From: Streptococcus ruminantium
GTDB taxonomy: Bacteria > Bacillota > Bacilli > Lactobacillales > Streptococcaceae
Assembly (NCBI RefSeq): GCF_003609975.1
Contig: NZ_AP018400.1
Coordinates: 1,686,501 to 1,750,500 of the forward strand
Length of the DNA stretch: 64,000 bases
Direction: 5' to 3'
Shown here: positions 23,300-33,538 of the stretch, in pieces
Layout of the letters: each line of letters starts with the position of its first letter
How positions within the stretch are numbered: the first letter of the stretch is position 1
Position numbers and translations under genes: made by a program
Notes under the pieces: model-generated
What the model was told of the DNA's origin: nothing
What the model saw: the letters and a program-made list of their open reading frames with translations, nothing else
Databases searched by the model: none

Positions 23300-25284
23300 T
23301 TCCTTCCCCCGATTTTCAAAAATAATTCTTTAAATTCTTCAAAAGACTGACAGGCTACCATCGCCTGTTGCAAATCTTTTTCTTCCAATAATTCAACAAT
23401 TTGTGAGGTCAATTGTCCCATTCCTTCATTCTCATATATGGACGGTGATGGCAGGAAAATTAGCTGTATATTCCTAGCTTGTACATCCCAAATAACTCCC
23501 TTAGATACTAAGGCCACAGCAATCTTATGCTGTCTAGCAATCGGTTTAATCGGATGCGGTACCGCAATTCGATTACTAAAGACAATCGAACTCATTTGTT
23601 CGCGTTGTTCTACGTATTCTAAAAGAAGGTCTACAAAACCGTTCTCCTCACCTTTAGAGAGAACTCTTGCTAACTGAGTCAAGACTCCTACCTTATCTGC
23701 CTCCTCCAGGAGAATGAAACAATCTTCTGAAAAATAGTTATCAAATAATTGCTTCATATCTGGAATTTGCTTCGGTTCGCATTGTCGAGACGGCCGCGAT
23801 AGAAAGCGTAATTGCTTAACAGACTGCTTAATCTTTCTAGCCTCATCAGAAGTAAAAAAGACACTGACCGTAAAGACTGGGATACTAAAGACAAGATTGG
23901 ACAAGTCAATCGAAGAGATAATAAAATCAATGTTCTCTAAGCGTTCGCCACTCAGATCATAGTAGCCAATAACGTCTTCGATATGAACCATATTTCCCAA
24001 TTCATGTTTGATCCGATTTCGCAAAAGCTGAGCACTCCCGTACCCAGTTGCACAGATAACTAAAATATGATATTTTTGCGTCTCTTTCAACCGCTCCATA
24101 GCTGCCATAAAATGCAAGGCTACATAAGCAACCTCATCATCGGAAATCTGATATTCAGAAAAGACCGGCATGCCTTGCATGATATTCCTAGTCATTTCAA
24201 ACACTTGATTATACCGCTGACGAACTTCTTCTCTCAGTGGATTTTCAAAATGTACCTTAGTCTGCAACCGCACCAACATAGTTGTCAGATGCGTCACAAC
24301 TCCCTCCAGTAGTTGGGAATCCCATTGAAATTGATATTCTTTCGAACTTGGGGAACTTTCTAAGGCCATGATCAACTCTTCTCGGAGACGTTGGTCATCA
24401 TCCATACGTTTGCATCCAGCAACGGTACTTCCTTTAGACACAAAGTGCAGAGTGATATAATCTGTCTCTTCTTTTGGACAACAGATACCGGTTGCCTTAT
24501 AGATTCGATCTAAAATATTCTGAGCTACTTCTTGTTCAGTACGATACAATTCAGAGTTTAACTCTTGAATCGGGCTCATTTGAAAGCCTTCTTGGATACG
24601 CCGTAAAGCTAAAGCAATATGAAGAACTAAATTTTGAATGACAAAATCAGATAACTTCAATTTGGCTTCACGACACTCATCTAGGACAATCAAGGTCAAC
24701 TCTTCTAGGCTAATCACCGACTGGGTCATAGCACCATCAATATAGTTATGGATACTTTTAAAAAAATTATCTCGAAAGAAATAATCCATGATGAACCGTC
24801 GTTTGTCACGCTCTTCACCAGAGATATAAACACCTTTGTTGGCCTTACTCTCAATCATCAGATGATAATATTCCAAATCCTTGCGGATTTTTTTAAATTC
24901 ATGAGATAGAGTTGAACGACTGATAAATAACTCCTCTGCCAAATCATCAAAGTACAGCTCTGCCTGCTCGAACAACAATTTATTTAAGATATAATTGTAA
25001 CGATCGTAACTATCATTAAAAACAGAGGTTGGTTTTGTTTCTTCCATAAATTGTTGAACAGCTTTATTATCCCTAACCTCTAAACGATAGCCATGCCCTT
25101 GCTTGGAGCTAATCGCTACGCCATCATATAATGAATCTTCTAAACGCTCGGCAAGGTGTTTCAAATAGGTTCTAACTGTTCTATCTGAACAAGATAAGTG
25201 CTCCGCTAACTCTTTACTCGTTGTGTAAGAATCTCGTTGTTCCATCAGATAGCGAAGAATCTGTCGTTCTTTTTGACTGAGCAT
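23296..25284 (-). CDS. celR: CelR-type transcriptional activator (PRD, EIIB and EIIA domains)
   Basis: 662 residues. Domains in order: N-terminal winged helix-turn-helix pairs (about 1-170, with LAEHLSCSDRTVRTYLKHL and ELFISRSTLSHEFKKI), PRD1 (about 185-290), PRD2 (about 300-400), an EIIB-Gat-like domain with Cys in LVICATGYGSAQLL (about 410) and an EIIA-Mtl-like domain with His in IAVPHPIKPIARQH (about 560). Such multidomain activators sense HPr and EIIB phosphorylation and switch on their own PTS operon. The gene sits inside the cel operon, 53 bp after EIIB and overlapping EIIA by 4 bp, so it is autoregulated with it. Confidence 0.94.
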   Translation of the reverse strand: MLSQKERQILRYLMEQRDSYTTSKELAEHLSCSDRTVRTYLKHLAERLEDSLYDGVAISSKQGHGYRLEVRDNKAVQQFMEETKPTSVFNDSYDRYNYILNKLLFEQAELYFDDLAEELFISRSTLSHEFKKIRKDLEYYHLMIESKANKGVYISGEERDKRRFIMDYFFRDNFFKSIHNYIDGAMTQSVISLEELTLIVLDECREAKLKLSDFVIQNLVLHIALALRRIQEGFQMSPIQELNSELYRTEQEVAQNILDRIYKATGICCPKEETDYITLHFVSKGSTVAGCKRMDDDQRLREELIMALESSPSSKEYQFQWDSQLLEGVVTHLTTMLVRLQTKVHFENPLREEVRQRYNQVFEMTRNIMQGMPVFSEYQISDDEVAYVALHFMAAMERLKETQKYHILVICATGYGSAQLLRNRIKHELGNMVHIEDVIGYYDLSGERLENIDFIISSIDLSNLVFSIPVFTVSVFFTSDEARKIKQSVKQLRFLSRPSRQCEPKQIPDMKQLFDNYFSEDCFILLEEADKVGVLTQLARVLSKGEENGFVDLLLEYVEQREQMSSIVFSNRIAVPHPIKPIARQHKIAVALVSKGVIWDVQARNIQLIFLPSPSIYENEGMGQLTSQIVELLEEKDLQQAMVACQSFEEFKELFLKIGGRK

Positions 25285-25337
25285 AGATAGCCTCCAAATT
25301 TGTTGATGTCCCTATTGTAACATCTACTAACTGTTCC

Positions 25338-25655
25338 TTATCCGATGTTTTCAGTAATCAAAGTAGCCATTTTTTCAATTCCCATTGGAATTGGAATATA
25401 AGCTTGCGGAGGAATTTGTGTAATTGATTTCCCAGCTTTTTGAGCAGCCTCCTCAAATTGCTTGTAGTACATTTTTGTCTGAGGACTCACTAAGTACAAG
25501 TCAAAATCTCCATTTGTGATTGCTTTTCCTCCTTCTGTCACATTGATAGCATCTACTTCAATATTAACTCCTTGACTCTTAAATAGCTCAGTCGTTTTCT
25601 TTGCCATCAGTGAAGATGACATCCCTGCAGCACAGATAATGAGCGCTTTTGCCAT
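25338..25655 (-). CDS. celB: PTS cellobiose-family EIIB
   Basis: 105 residues, the EIIB-Lac/Chb length. The N-terminal P-loop-like IICAAGMSSSLMAKK contains the phospho-Cys8. Typical C-terminal sequence QAYIPIPMGIEKMATLI. It passes phosphate from EIIA to the sugar at EIIC. First gene of the cel operon, Shine-Dalgarno AAAGGAGAAAC; promoter and cre lie 30-55 bp upstream. Confidence 0.93.
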   Translation of the reverse strand: MAKALIICAAGMSSSLMAKKTTELFKSQGVNIEVDAINVTEGGKAITNGDFDLYLVSPQTKMYYKQFEEAAQKAGKSITQIPPQAYIPIPMGIEKMATLITENIG

Positions 25656-25683
25656 ATTGTTTCTCCTTTTATTTGATAATCAT

Positions 25684-25712
25684 ATTGTAAAAGAAAACGT
25701 TATCATTTTCCA
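25684..25712 (-). promoter_or_regulatory. cel operon promoter with cre site
   Basis: Minus strand: -35 TGGAAA (25707-25712), 17-bp spacer, -10 TACAAT (25684-25689). The spacer holds TGATAACGTTTTCT (25692-25705), a full cre match, so CcpA should repress the operon. Confidence 0.78.
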
Positions 25713-25871
25713 TACTAACTTTTTCCTTAGCACAACGGAAAGAATTGAGATGACTCTAAGACCTCCAAAAAGACAAGCTCCATGAAAAGAACTACTTATG
25801 GTGAACAATATAAAAAGCTATATACTGTTCTTATACGGTAGGTCTTTTCACTTTGCCTGTCTTTTTCTGTT

Positions 25872-26111
25872 TTATTTATATTTCAATTTATAAATGAAGA
25901 TGATACCCGATAAAATAAAGGATACCCCATTAGCTAATATTAGAGCTAAATCTCCTATTGTCACCCCATGAATGAACCATAATCCAATTCCAGCAACTGA
26001 CATGCTATACATTCCCAGAGAGATAGACTCTGTATCCTTCGTTTTGACGACCTTAATAACTTGAGGTAAAAAACCAAAGGTTGTCAAACAAGCTGCTATA
26101 AATCCAATCAT
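25872..26111 (-). CDS. SemiSWEET-type sugar transporter (PQ-loop/MtN3 family)
   Basis: 79 residues with three membrane helices. The first helix carries the PQ motif (TFGFLPQVIKV, Pro15-Gln16), followed by KTKDTESISLGMYS, and helix 2 carries the substrate-site Trp in GLWFIHG. Bacterial SemiSWEETs work as dimers that let sugars equilibrate across the membrane. It lies between the cel operon and a GH1 gene, which suggests sugar export or import next to the PTS; the sugar is unknown. Shine-Dalgarno GAGGAAGT. The 216 bp downstream hold only the cel promoter. Confidence 0.85.
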   Translation of the reverse strand: MIGFIAACLTTFGFLPQVIKVVKTKDTESISLGMYSMSVAGIGLWFIHGVTIGDLALILANGVSFILSGIIFIYKLKYK

Positions 26112-26197
26112 AGTACTTCCTCACTTCTGCGTATTGGTAAACAGTCTTAACATACTTTACCCAAAGATACCACTTATCTTTATTTCCTTAAACTATG

Positions 26198-26223
26198 AAA
26201 AAAGCCCTGCTAAAATCAGGGCT
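26198..26223 (-). terminator. Terminator after GH1 copy 4
   Basis: Minus strand: AGCCCTG ATTTTAG CAGGGCT followed by TTTTTT. It separates the GH1 gene at 26357 from the SemiSWEET gene. Confidence 0.88.
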
Positions 26224-26356
26224 AGCAAATACCTAGGCATAAAAAGACGATTTCACAAAGCCGAATTCTACTTTTCCCATTGATAGCCTTTCTTTAACCT
26301 TGCTCATTCATTCTAGTCAAAAGCTACCATATATTTCCCTTCAAAATATTACGGAA

Positions 26357-27793
<1,437 letters not shown>

Positions 27794-27818
27794 CTATCCT
27801 CCTGATAATGATACTCTC

Positions 27819-27858
27819 ATTATACAGACTTCCTTACAAAATGTTGATAGCGTTTTCT
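27819..27858 (-). promoter_or_regulatory. Promoter and cre site of GH1 copy 4
   Basis: Minus strand: -10 TATAAT (27819-27824), weak -35 TCAACA 17 bp upstream. The cre-like TGATAGCGTTTTCT (27845-27858, plus strand) overlaps the -35. Confidence 0.72.
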
Positions 27859-27922
27859 TCCTTACCACTCCGGAAATACTTAATAACGTTTCTCAGCCAC
27901 TCAATTCAAGATGAAAGGAAGG

Positions 27923-28765
27923 CTAGTCCAATAGTCCCAATTTTTCAAAGGCATTAAAGAGACCATCCTGCTCGACATCATCCGTGATAATATCAGCCAT
28001 GGCTAAGATTTCAGAACCGCCATTTCCCATGGCTACTCCGACTGCACAGTATTCAAGCATGGGAATGTCAATCTTTGCATCTCCAAAAGCAATAGTATCT
28101 GCCTGACTGGCACCCAAGTGAGCTAGCAAAATACCAATCGCATTCCCTTTGTCAATCCCTTTGACACCTAAATCACCAAATAGAGCTGTCTCTCCTCTTC
28201 CACCCCATGTATTAGCAACCAACTGTGGAAAAGCTTCTTTGGAATCCAGGTGGTCTTGATAAGAATCGAGAACAAAACTAATTTTATTTAAATCGGCCCG
28301 ATACAACTCTCCATTAAAGATGATTCCGTGCAGGACATCCTCAACTTCTTGATCAGCTACTTCTTCAGCGGTTTTGCCTTTATTCATAGCATAAATCTTC
28401 ATCGTTTCTCTGGCTCGTTTTCGGAAGTTCTCACTTGCAAAGAGTCCATTGTTACTCTCTAAATAAAATTCTAGCCCTCGCTCATGTAGCCAGTCCACGA
28501 CAGCTTTTGCATCTTCCTTAGAAATCAGTTGATGCAAGATAACCTGCCCTCGATGTTCTACATAAGAACCATTCCCACCAATCATTCCATCCAGACCGAT
28601 TTCCCAGAGTTCAGGCTGCATTTCTGCTCGACTGCGACCTGTGCAAGCATAAACTAGGTGCCCATTTTGACGCGCCTGCTGAATAGCATTTTTTGCGGAG
28701 TCTGGAATTCGGTTATGATAATCAACCAATGTCCCATCCACATCTAAAAAGACAATCTTACGCAT
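27923..28765 (-). CDS. HAD superfamily hydrolase, Cof type
   Basis: 280 residues. HAD motif I FLDVDGTLVDY (nucleophile Asp8), motif II ACTGRSRAEM, Lys in GVKGIDKGNAIG and motif IV IAFGDAKIDIPMLE are all present. The large C2B cap (about 85-190) places it in the Cof/IIB group, whose members remove phosphate from sugars, nucleotides and cofactors. It is near the sugar-phosphate metabolism genes, so hexose phosphate is a plausible substrate, but these enzymes are promiscuous. Shine-Dalgarno GAGGAGAAAG. Single gene with a TATAAT about 35 bp upstream. Confidence 0.9.
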   Translation of the reverse strand: MRKIVFLDVDGTLVDYHNRIPDSAKNAIQQARQNGHLVYACTGRSRAEMQPELWEIGLDGMIGGNGSYVEHRGQVILHQLISKEDAKAVVDWLHERGLEFYLESNNGLFASENFRKRARETMKIYAMNKGKTAEEVADQEVEDVLHGIIFNGELYRADLNKISFVLDSYQDHLDSKEAFPQLVANTWGGRGETALFGDLGVKGIDKGNAIGILLAHLGASQADTIAFGDAKIDIPMLEYCAVGVAMGNGGSEILAMADIITDDVEQDGLFNAFEKLGLLD

Positions 28766-28869
28766 ACTCTTTCTCCTCTTTGTTTACTCATAGGTTTATT
28801 ATAATCCGTTTTTCGTCATAAAAACAGGCGTAAAGTGTGAAAGATTGATACTATTATCTGATATTCTAA

Positions 28870-28893
28870 AAAAGAAAGCCCCTACGGACTTTC
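28870..28893 (-). terminator. Terminator of the pdh operon
   Basis: Minus strand: GAAAGTCC GTA GGGGCTTTC followed by TTTTTTAG, 13 bp after the lpd stop. Confidence 0.8.
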
Positions 28894-28905
28894 TTCTTAC
28901 TTATC

Positions 28906-30666
28906 TTATTTACGTCTTGGTGGGTTGTGAATTGCTACGCCAAGCACATCAAGGAAGGCTTCATACATAACTTCTGAGAAGGTCGGGTGCCCATGAATAG
29001 AAGCTGCCACATCATCTACTGTCAACTCAGATTCCATGATTGTCGCTGCTTCGTTAATCATTTCAGCAGCAACTGGACCGATGATGTGAACACCGAGGAT
29101 TTCGTGGTATTTCTTGTCAGCGATAACTTTTACAAAGCCATGTGCTTCATTAGAAGCAATAGCACGACCGTTACCAGTAAAGCTGTTGCGACCGATAAGA
29201 ATATTGTCTTTACCATACTTCTCAATCGCTTGCTCTTCTGTCAAACCAACCATTGCAATCTCTGGGTGTGTATAAACCGCTGCGGGAGTATAATCCAGTT
29301 TAGCCTTATGGTGGTTACCATGGATAGCATTTTCAGCAGCAACTTCACCCATACGGTAAGCAGCATGTGCTAACATCTTGGTACCATTCACATCACCCGG
29401 TGCGTAGATACCCGGAATAGATGTTTCTTGGTAAGCATCAACCTTGATACGACCACGGTCTAGTTCAAGATTCAAGTTCTCAAGACCTGCCAACTGTGGT
29501 ACACGACCGATAGAAAGAAGAGCTTTTTCAGAAACAACTTCTGAACCATCATTCAACTTGATTGTCAACTGGTTGTTAGCTTCAATGATTTCAGATACAC
29601 CAACAGAAGTCAAGAACTTCATGCCTTTCTTAGAAAGGACTTTTTGCAATTCAACAGAGACTTCGCGGTCCATACCTGGAATGATACGATCTGCCATCTC
29701 AACAACTGTTACTTCAGTACCGTATGAAGCATAAACCAAACCAAGTTCAACACCGACTACACCGCCACCCATAACAGTAAGTGACTTAGGAATTTCACGC
29801 AGGTCAAGAATATCATCAGAGGTCAAAACCAATTTAGAATCAATGCCTGGAATATTGATACGAGATACTTTTGAACCTGTTGCAAGAATCACGCTACGTC
29901 CCTTGATAACTTTATCGCCAATAACAACTGTTTTATCTGGGTTAACCTGACCAAGACCATTAAAGATGGTCACTTTGTTGGCTTTCAAGAGTCCTTGAAC
30001 ACCACCTGTCAATGTCTTAACCACTGAGTTCTTAAAGTCAACTGTCTTATCCATATCAATAGTATAATTGGTTGAGGCCAAGTTGATACCACGACCGGCT
30101 GCAATCTTCAAACCATCAAGAATTTCAGCATTTTTTAGGTAAGTCTTAGTTGGGATACAACCCTTATTCAAACAAGTACCACCAAATTCTGACTTCTCAA
30201 CAATTGCGATTTTCCCACCCAATTGTGCACCACGAATTGCTGCATAGTAACCGGCAGGACCACCACCAACTACAACCATATCATACTCATCAGCCGCCAA
30301 CTCAGTCTTAGGCGCTTGTGGAGTTGCTGCGGGAGCCACAGGAACTTCTAAACCTGCTGCTTTCAAGTCTGCTGTTGCTTGTGCAACTTGAGCAGGAGCA
30401 GGTGAACTTCCCACTTCAACGCTTTCACCTTCTGCGCCCAGGTAAGCGATGACTTCTGTTACAGGAACAGTTGCACCGTTACCATGAACGATTTTCAAAA
30501 GAACACCTGATTCTTCTGCTTCTAATTCCATACTTGTCTTATCAGACATCATTTCCAAAATGACATCACCTTCGTTGACAAAATCACCCTCTTGTTTTTT
30601 CCATTCGATGATTTCACCTTCTTGCATGTCTACACCAAGTTTTGGCATAATGACTTCTACTGCCAT
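28906..30666 (-). CDS. lpd: Dihydrolipoyl dehydrogenase (E3) with N-terminal lipoyl domain
   Basis: 586 residues, longer than a plain E3 (about 470) because of an N-terminal lipoyl domain (1-80, lipoyl Lys in MSDKTSM) and an Ala/Pro linker (about 85-125). The flavoprotein part has the FAD motif VVGGGPAGYYAA, the redox disulfide GGTCLNKGCIPTK, the NAD motif GGGVVGVELG and the dimer-interface base HGHPTFSE. It reoxidises dihydrolipoamide of PDH. The lipoyl domain is nearly identical to that of pdhC. Last gene of pdhABC-lpd. No Shine-Dalgarno next to the ATG; a repeat insert ends 3 nt before it. Confidence 0.97.
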   Translation of the reverse strand: MAVEVIMPKLGVDMQEGEIIEWKKQEGDFVNEGDVILEMMSDKTSMELEAEESGVLLKIVHGNGATVPVTEVIAYLGAEGESVEVGSSPAPAQVAQATADLKAAGLEVPVAPAATPQAPKTELAADEYDMVVVGGGPAGYYAAIRGAQLGGKIAIVEKSEFGGTCLNKGCIPTKTYLKNAEILDGLKIAAGRGINLASTNYTIDMDKTVDFKNSVVKTLTGGVQGLLKANKVTIFNGLGQVNPDKTVVIGDKVIKGRSVILATGSKVSRINIPGIDSKLVLTSDDILDLREIPKSLTVMGGGVVGVELGLVYASYGTEVTVVEMADRIIPGMDREVSVELQKVLSKKGMKFLTSVGVSEIIEANNQLTIKLNDGSEVVSEKALLSIGRVPQLAGLENLNLELDRGRIKVDAYQETSIPGIYAPGDVNGTKMLAHAAYRMGEVAAENAIHGNHHKAKLDYTPAAVYTHPEIAMVGLTEEQAIEKYGKDNILIGRNSFTGNGRAIASNEAHGFVKVIADKKYHEILGVHIIGPVAAEMINEAATIMESELTVDDVAASIHGHPTFSEVMYEAFLDVLGVAIHNPPRRK

Positions 30667-30669
30667 GAT

Positions 30670-30799
30670 TAAGATACCAAGAGCGAAAAGAAAGCGACTG
30701 AAAAATGGGAAATCATAGAAAATCCTGATTTTCTAAACGATTTATCTTTTTTCTGAGCTTTCCGCTCGGATTCAGTTTCTCCCGCTCTAAATCCTTTCT
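30670..30799 (-). repeat. SD-to-start structured insert, lpd copy
   Basis: Minus strand: begins AGAAAGGA (30792-30799), then TTT and AGAGCG. The right end has CGCTCT followed by TGGTATCTTA (30670 onward), 3 nt before the lpd ATG. AGAGCG/CGCTCT pair perfectly. The interior holds AGAAAATC AGG ATTTTCT (hairpin) and the TTTCCCATTTTT box. The gap 30800-30879 before it has a second hairpin, GAGCAG..CTGCTC. Confidence 0.65.
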
Positions 30800-30879
30800 T
30801 CAATTTTGTTAAATGCTTCAAAGTTATAGCGGAGCAGACTAGCTCAAACAGAGGACTGCTCAGCTTTATAGTGACAAAC

Positions 30880-32268
30880 TTAAATCAACAACTCCAATGG
30901 ATTCTCAAGTAAGTTCTTGAGATCAACCATAAATTTAGCACCATTCATGCCATCAACGATACGATGGTCAATTGTCAAGCAAAGCGCCATGATTGGACGA
31001 ATTTTAATTTCCCCATCAACCACAACCGGTGTCTGGACTGTCGCTGCAACACCTAGAATTGCTGAGTTTGGCTGGTTGATTATTGGGTTAAAAGTCTTGG
31101 TACCAAACATCCCCAAGTTAGTAATAGAGAAGGTTGAACCTGACATTTCAGCACCCTTCAATTTGCCAGACTGAGCCTTTTTGATAACATCTTTAGAGGC
31201 TACTACAAACTCTGACAAGCTCATCTTGTCGGCACCATGAACAACTGGTACTACAAGGCCTTCATCCAAACCTACAGCGATACCAAGATTGACAAATTTA
31301 TGCAACTCGATTTCTTGAGCATCGTTGATGAGTGAGGCATTGAGATAGCGGTGCTCCTCCTTCATAAGTGTACGTGTTACTGCAAGACCAATCAAGTCTG
31401 TGAAGGTCACTTTCAGACCTGTCTTATTCATGATTGGTTCAAGAACTTGCTTACGAAGAGCCATGAGATTGGTCATGTCAATATCATAATTAAGCGTGAA
31501 GGTTGGCGCAGTTAGATAAGAGTGAACCATCCCTTTCGAGATTGCTTTACGCATTGGACTCATCTTGATGATCTCAACACCTTCTGGTAGTTCCTTAGCT
31601 GGTGCTGCTTCTGCTTTAGAAGCCGGTGTTGCAGATTCTGCTTCAGCAGCTGGAGCAAGAACAGCAAGTACATCATCTTTTACAATCTTACCATTGACAC
31701 CTGTACCGACGAGGGTTGACAAGTCAACACCTTTATCTGCTGCAATACGAGCTGCAAGCGGTGTTGCTTTGGGAGCTGCACCTTTGAAGTCTTCAACATC
31801 AACTTTGTGAACGCGACCATTCGCTCCAGTTCCTGGAACAAGACCGAGGTCAATTCCTAGGTCACGTGCCAACTTACGAGCTGCTGGAGTTGCACGTACT
31901 TTACCACCACCTTGTGGTTTGGACAATACAGGGGCAACGATTATCGGTGTCCGACCTGCCGGTACTTCTTCAAGAGCTGCGGCAGGTTCTACTACTGGCG
32001 CTGAAGAACCATCTAACTCTACTGTCTCACCTTCTGCCCCCAAATATGCGATTATTTCCGTAACAGGTACCGTTGCACCGTTACCATGAACAATTTTCAA
32101 AAGGACACCTGACTCTTCTGCCTCCAACTCCATGCTGGTCTTGTCAGACATCATTTCCAAAATGACATCACCTTCGTTGACAAAATCGCCCTCTTGTTTT
32201 TTCCACTCGATGATTTCACCTTCTTGCATATCTACACCGAGTTTAGGCATAATGATTTCAATAGCCAT
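30880..32268 (-). CDS. pdhC: Pyruvate dehydrogenase E2, dihydrolipoyl acetyltransferase
   Basis: 462 residues from the ATG at 32268 (MAIEIIMPKLGVDMQEG); the frame extends upstream to 32334 but that part is repeat sequence. Domains: lipoyl (1-80, Lys in MSDKTSM), two consecutive peripheral-subunit-binding modules (ATPAARKLARDLGIDL at about 125 and ATPLAARIAADKGVDL at about 165), then the catalytic core with the His/Asp motif DHRIVDGMNGAKF near the C-terminus. It transfers acetyl from lipoate to CoA and forms the complex scaffold. Two binding modules are unusual for a short one-lipoyl E2. No local Shine-Dalgarno. Confidence 0.96.
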   Translation of the reverse strand: MAIEIIMPKLGVDMQEGEIIEWKKQEGDFVNEGDVILEMMSDKTSMELEAEESGVLLKIVHGNGATVPVTEIIAYLGAEGETVELDGSSAPVVEPAAALEEVPAGRTPIIVAPVLSKPQGGGKVRATPAARKLARDLGIDLGLVPGTGANGRVHKVDVEDFKGAAPKATPLAARIAADKGVDLSTLVGTGVNGKIVKDDVLAVLAPAAEAESATPASKAEAAPAKELPEGVEIIKMSPMRKAISKGMVHSYLTAPTFTLNYDIDMTNLMALRKQVLEPIMNKTGLKVTFTDLIGLAVTRTLMKEEHRYLNASLINDAQEIELHKFVNLGIAVGLDEGLVVPVVHGADKMSLSEFVVASKDVIKKAQSGKLKGAEMSGSTFSITNLGMFGTKTFNPIINQPNSAILGVAATVQTPVVVDGEIKIRPIMALCLTIDHRIVDGMNGAKFMVDLKNLLENPLELLI

Positions 32269-32271
32269 AAT

Positions 32272-32387
32272 AATGATACAAAGAACATCCAAATGCGACC
32301 GAATGTTGGAGGTTTCCCACAGGATGTCTGCCATCCAAAGTGGACCATCTACATTCCGAACATCTGGTTCGTGTTCTAATCCTTTCT
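32272..32387 (-). repeat. SD-to-start structured insert, pdhC copy
   Basis: Minus strand: AGAAAGGA (32380-32387), TT, AGAACACGAAC at the left; GGATGTTCT then TTGTATCATTATT and the pdhC ATG at the right. AGAACA/TGTTCT pair perfectly, and the pairing continues imperfectly inward (GTTCGGAATGT against ACATTCGG). A second left-end motif, AGAAAGGAATTGAACCCGAC, lies upstream at 32436-32455, so a second or partial unit fills the rest of the pdhB-pdhC gap. Confidence 0.62.
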
Positions 32388-32539
32388 TTCAGTTTCTTAC
32401 GTTTTCAAGGAATCAAACCAAACTTCGTTTCCATTGTCGGGTTCAATTCCTTTCTAACATTCTCAATGGTTGAATAACTCTTACCAACCAGACTCTTTCA
32501 AGCAAGGCTAGGACGCTTGTACGTCCTTTTATTCATTTT

Positions 32540-33535
32540 TTATCCCTTACTTACTTGCTTATAGATTGCCGCCTTAATTTTCTCTACATTTGGCAATACT
32601 GCATTTTCAAGAATGTTTGCGTAAGGAACTGGTACATCATCTGAGGCGATACGAATGATTGGCGCATCCAAATAATCAAAGGCCTCGCTTTCTGTGATAA
32701 TAGATGCAATTTCACCGATGAAACCACCTGTTTTGTAAGCATCGTTCACCAAGATAACCTTACCAGTTTTCTTAACAGATTCGATAATCAATTCTTTATC
32801 AAGTGGGATTAGGGTACGTGGATCAACAACTTCTACACTGATTCCTTCTTCAGCCACTTCTTCAGCAGCCTTCAAAACACGTTCCAACATACGACCGTAA
32901 GAAACGATTGTCACATCCGTACCTTCACGTTTGATGTCACCCTTACCGAGTGGAATATAAAAATCTGGATCTAAATTAACTTCTTCTTTCTTACCATAAA
33001 GAGCTTTTGGTTCCAAAAAGATAACTGGGTTATTGTCAAGGATAGATGATTTTAAAAGTCCTTTAGCGTCGTTAGCTGTACCAGGTGCGACAACCTTGAT
33101 GCCTGGAATATGAGTCAACCACGCTTCAAGAGATTGTGAATGTTGTGCTGCTGAACCGATACCTGAACCAGAAGCTACACGAAAGGTTACAGGTGTTTTC
33201 AAGCCGCCACCAAACATATAATTAGTTTTTGCTGCTTGGTTCACAATCGCATCAAGGGCGATAGTGATGAAGTCCATGAAAGTCAAGTCAACGATTGGAC
33301 GAAGGCCTGTTTGGGCGGCACCAACCGCAGATCCTGCAATGGCAGCTTCAGAGATTGGTGTATCGCGAACACGCTTTTCACCAAATTCTTCCAACATACC
33401 AACTGATGTACCAAAATCGCCACCATAGATGCCGACATCTTCACCCATCAAGAATACTTTTTCATCCTTACGCATTTCTTCGCTTTGAGCCAAGTTAATC
33501 GCTTCACGCAAGGCCATTACTTTTGTTTCAGTCAT
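32540..33535 (-). CDS. pdhB: Pyruvate dehydrogenase E1 component, beta subunit
   Basis: 331 residues from the ATG at 33535 (MTETKVMALREAINLAQ); codons upstream to 33604 belong to the repeat insert. The transketolase-like pyrimidine-binding domain (about 1-180, with FLMGEDVGIYGGDFG and the glutamate that activates TPP) is followed by the C-terminal domain (about 195-325, EVVDPRTLIPLDKE). With PdhA it decarboxylates pyruvate and acetylates E2 lipoyl groups. Second gene of the operon; no Shine-Dalgarno adjacent to the ATG. Confidence 0.96.
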   Translation of the reverse strand: MTETKVMALREAINLAQSEEMRKDEKVFLMGEDVGIYGGDFGTSVGMLEEFGEKRVRDTPISEAAIAGSAVGAAQTGLRPIVDLTFMDFITIALDAIVNQAAKTNYMFGGGLKTPVTFRVASGSGIGSAAQHSQSLEAWLTHIPGIKVVAPGTANDAKGLLKSSILDNNPVIFLEPKALYGKKEEVNLDPDFYIPLGKGDIKREGTDVTIVSYGRMLERVLKAAEEVAEEGISVEVVDPRTLIPLDKELIIESVKKTGKVILVNDAYKTGGFIGEIASIITESEAFDYLDAPIIRIASDDVPVPYANILENAVLPNVEKIKAAIYKQVSKG

Positions 33536-33538
33536 ATT

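Noticed and set aside
32269..32334. N-terminal extension of pdhC (and similar extension of pdhB to 33604)
   Set aside because: The extra residues are encoded by the repeat insert and do not belong to the E2 or E1-beta families; the conserved proteins start at MAIEII and MTETKV.
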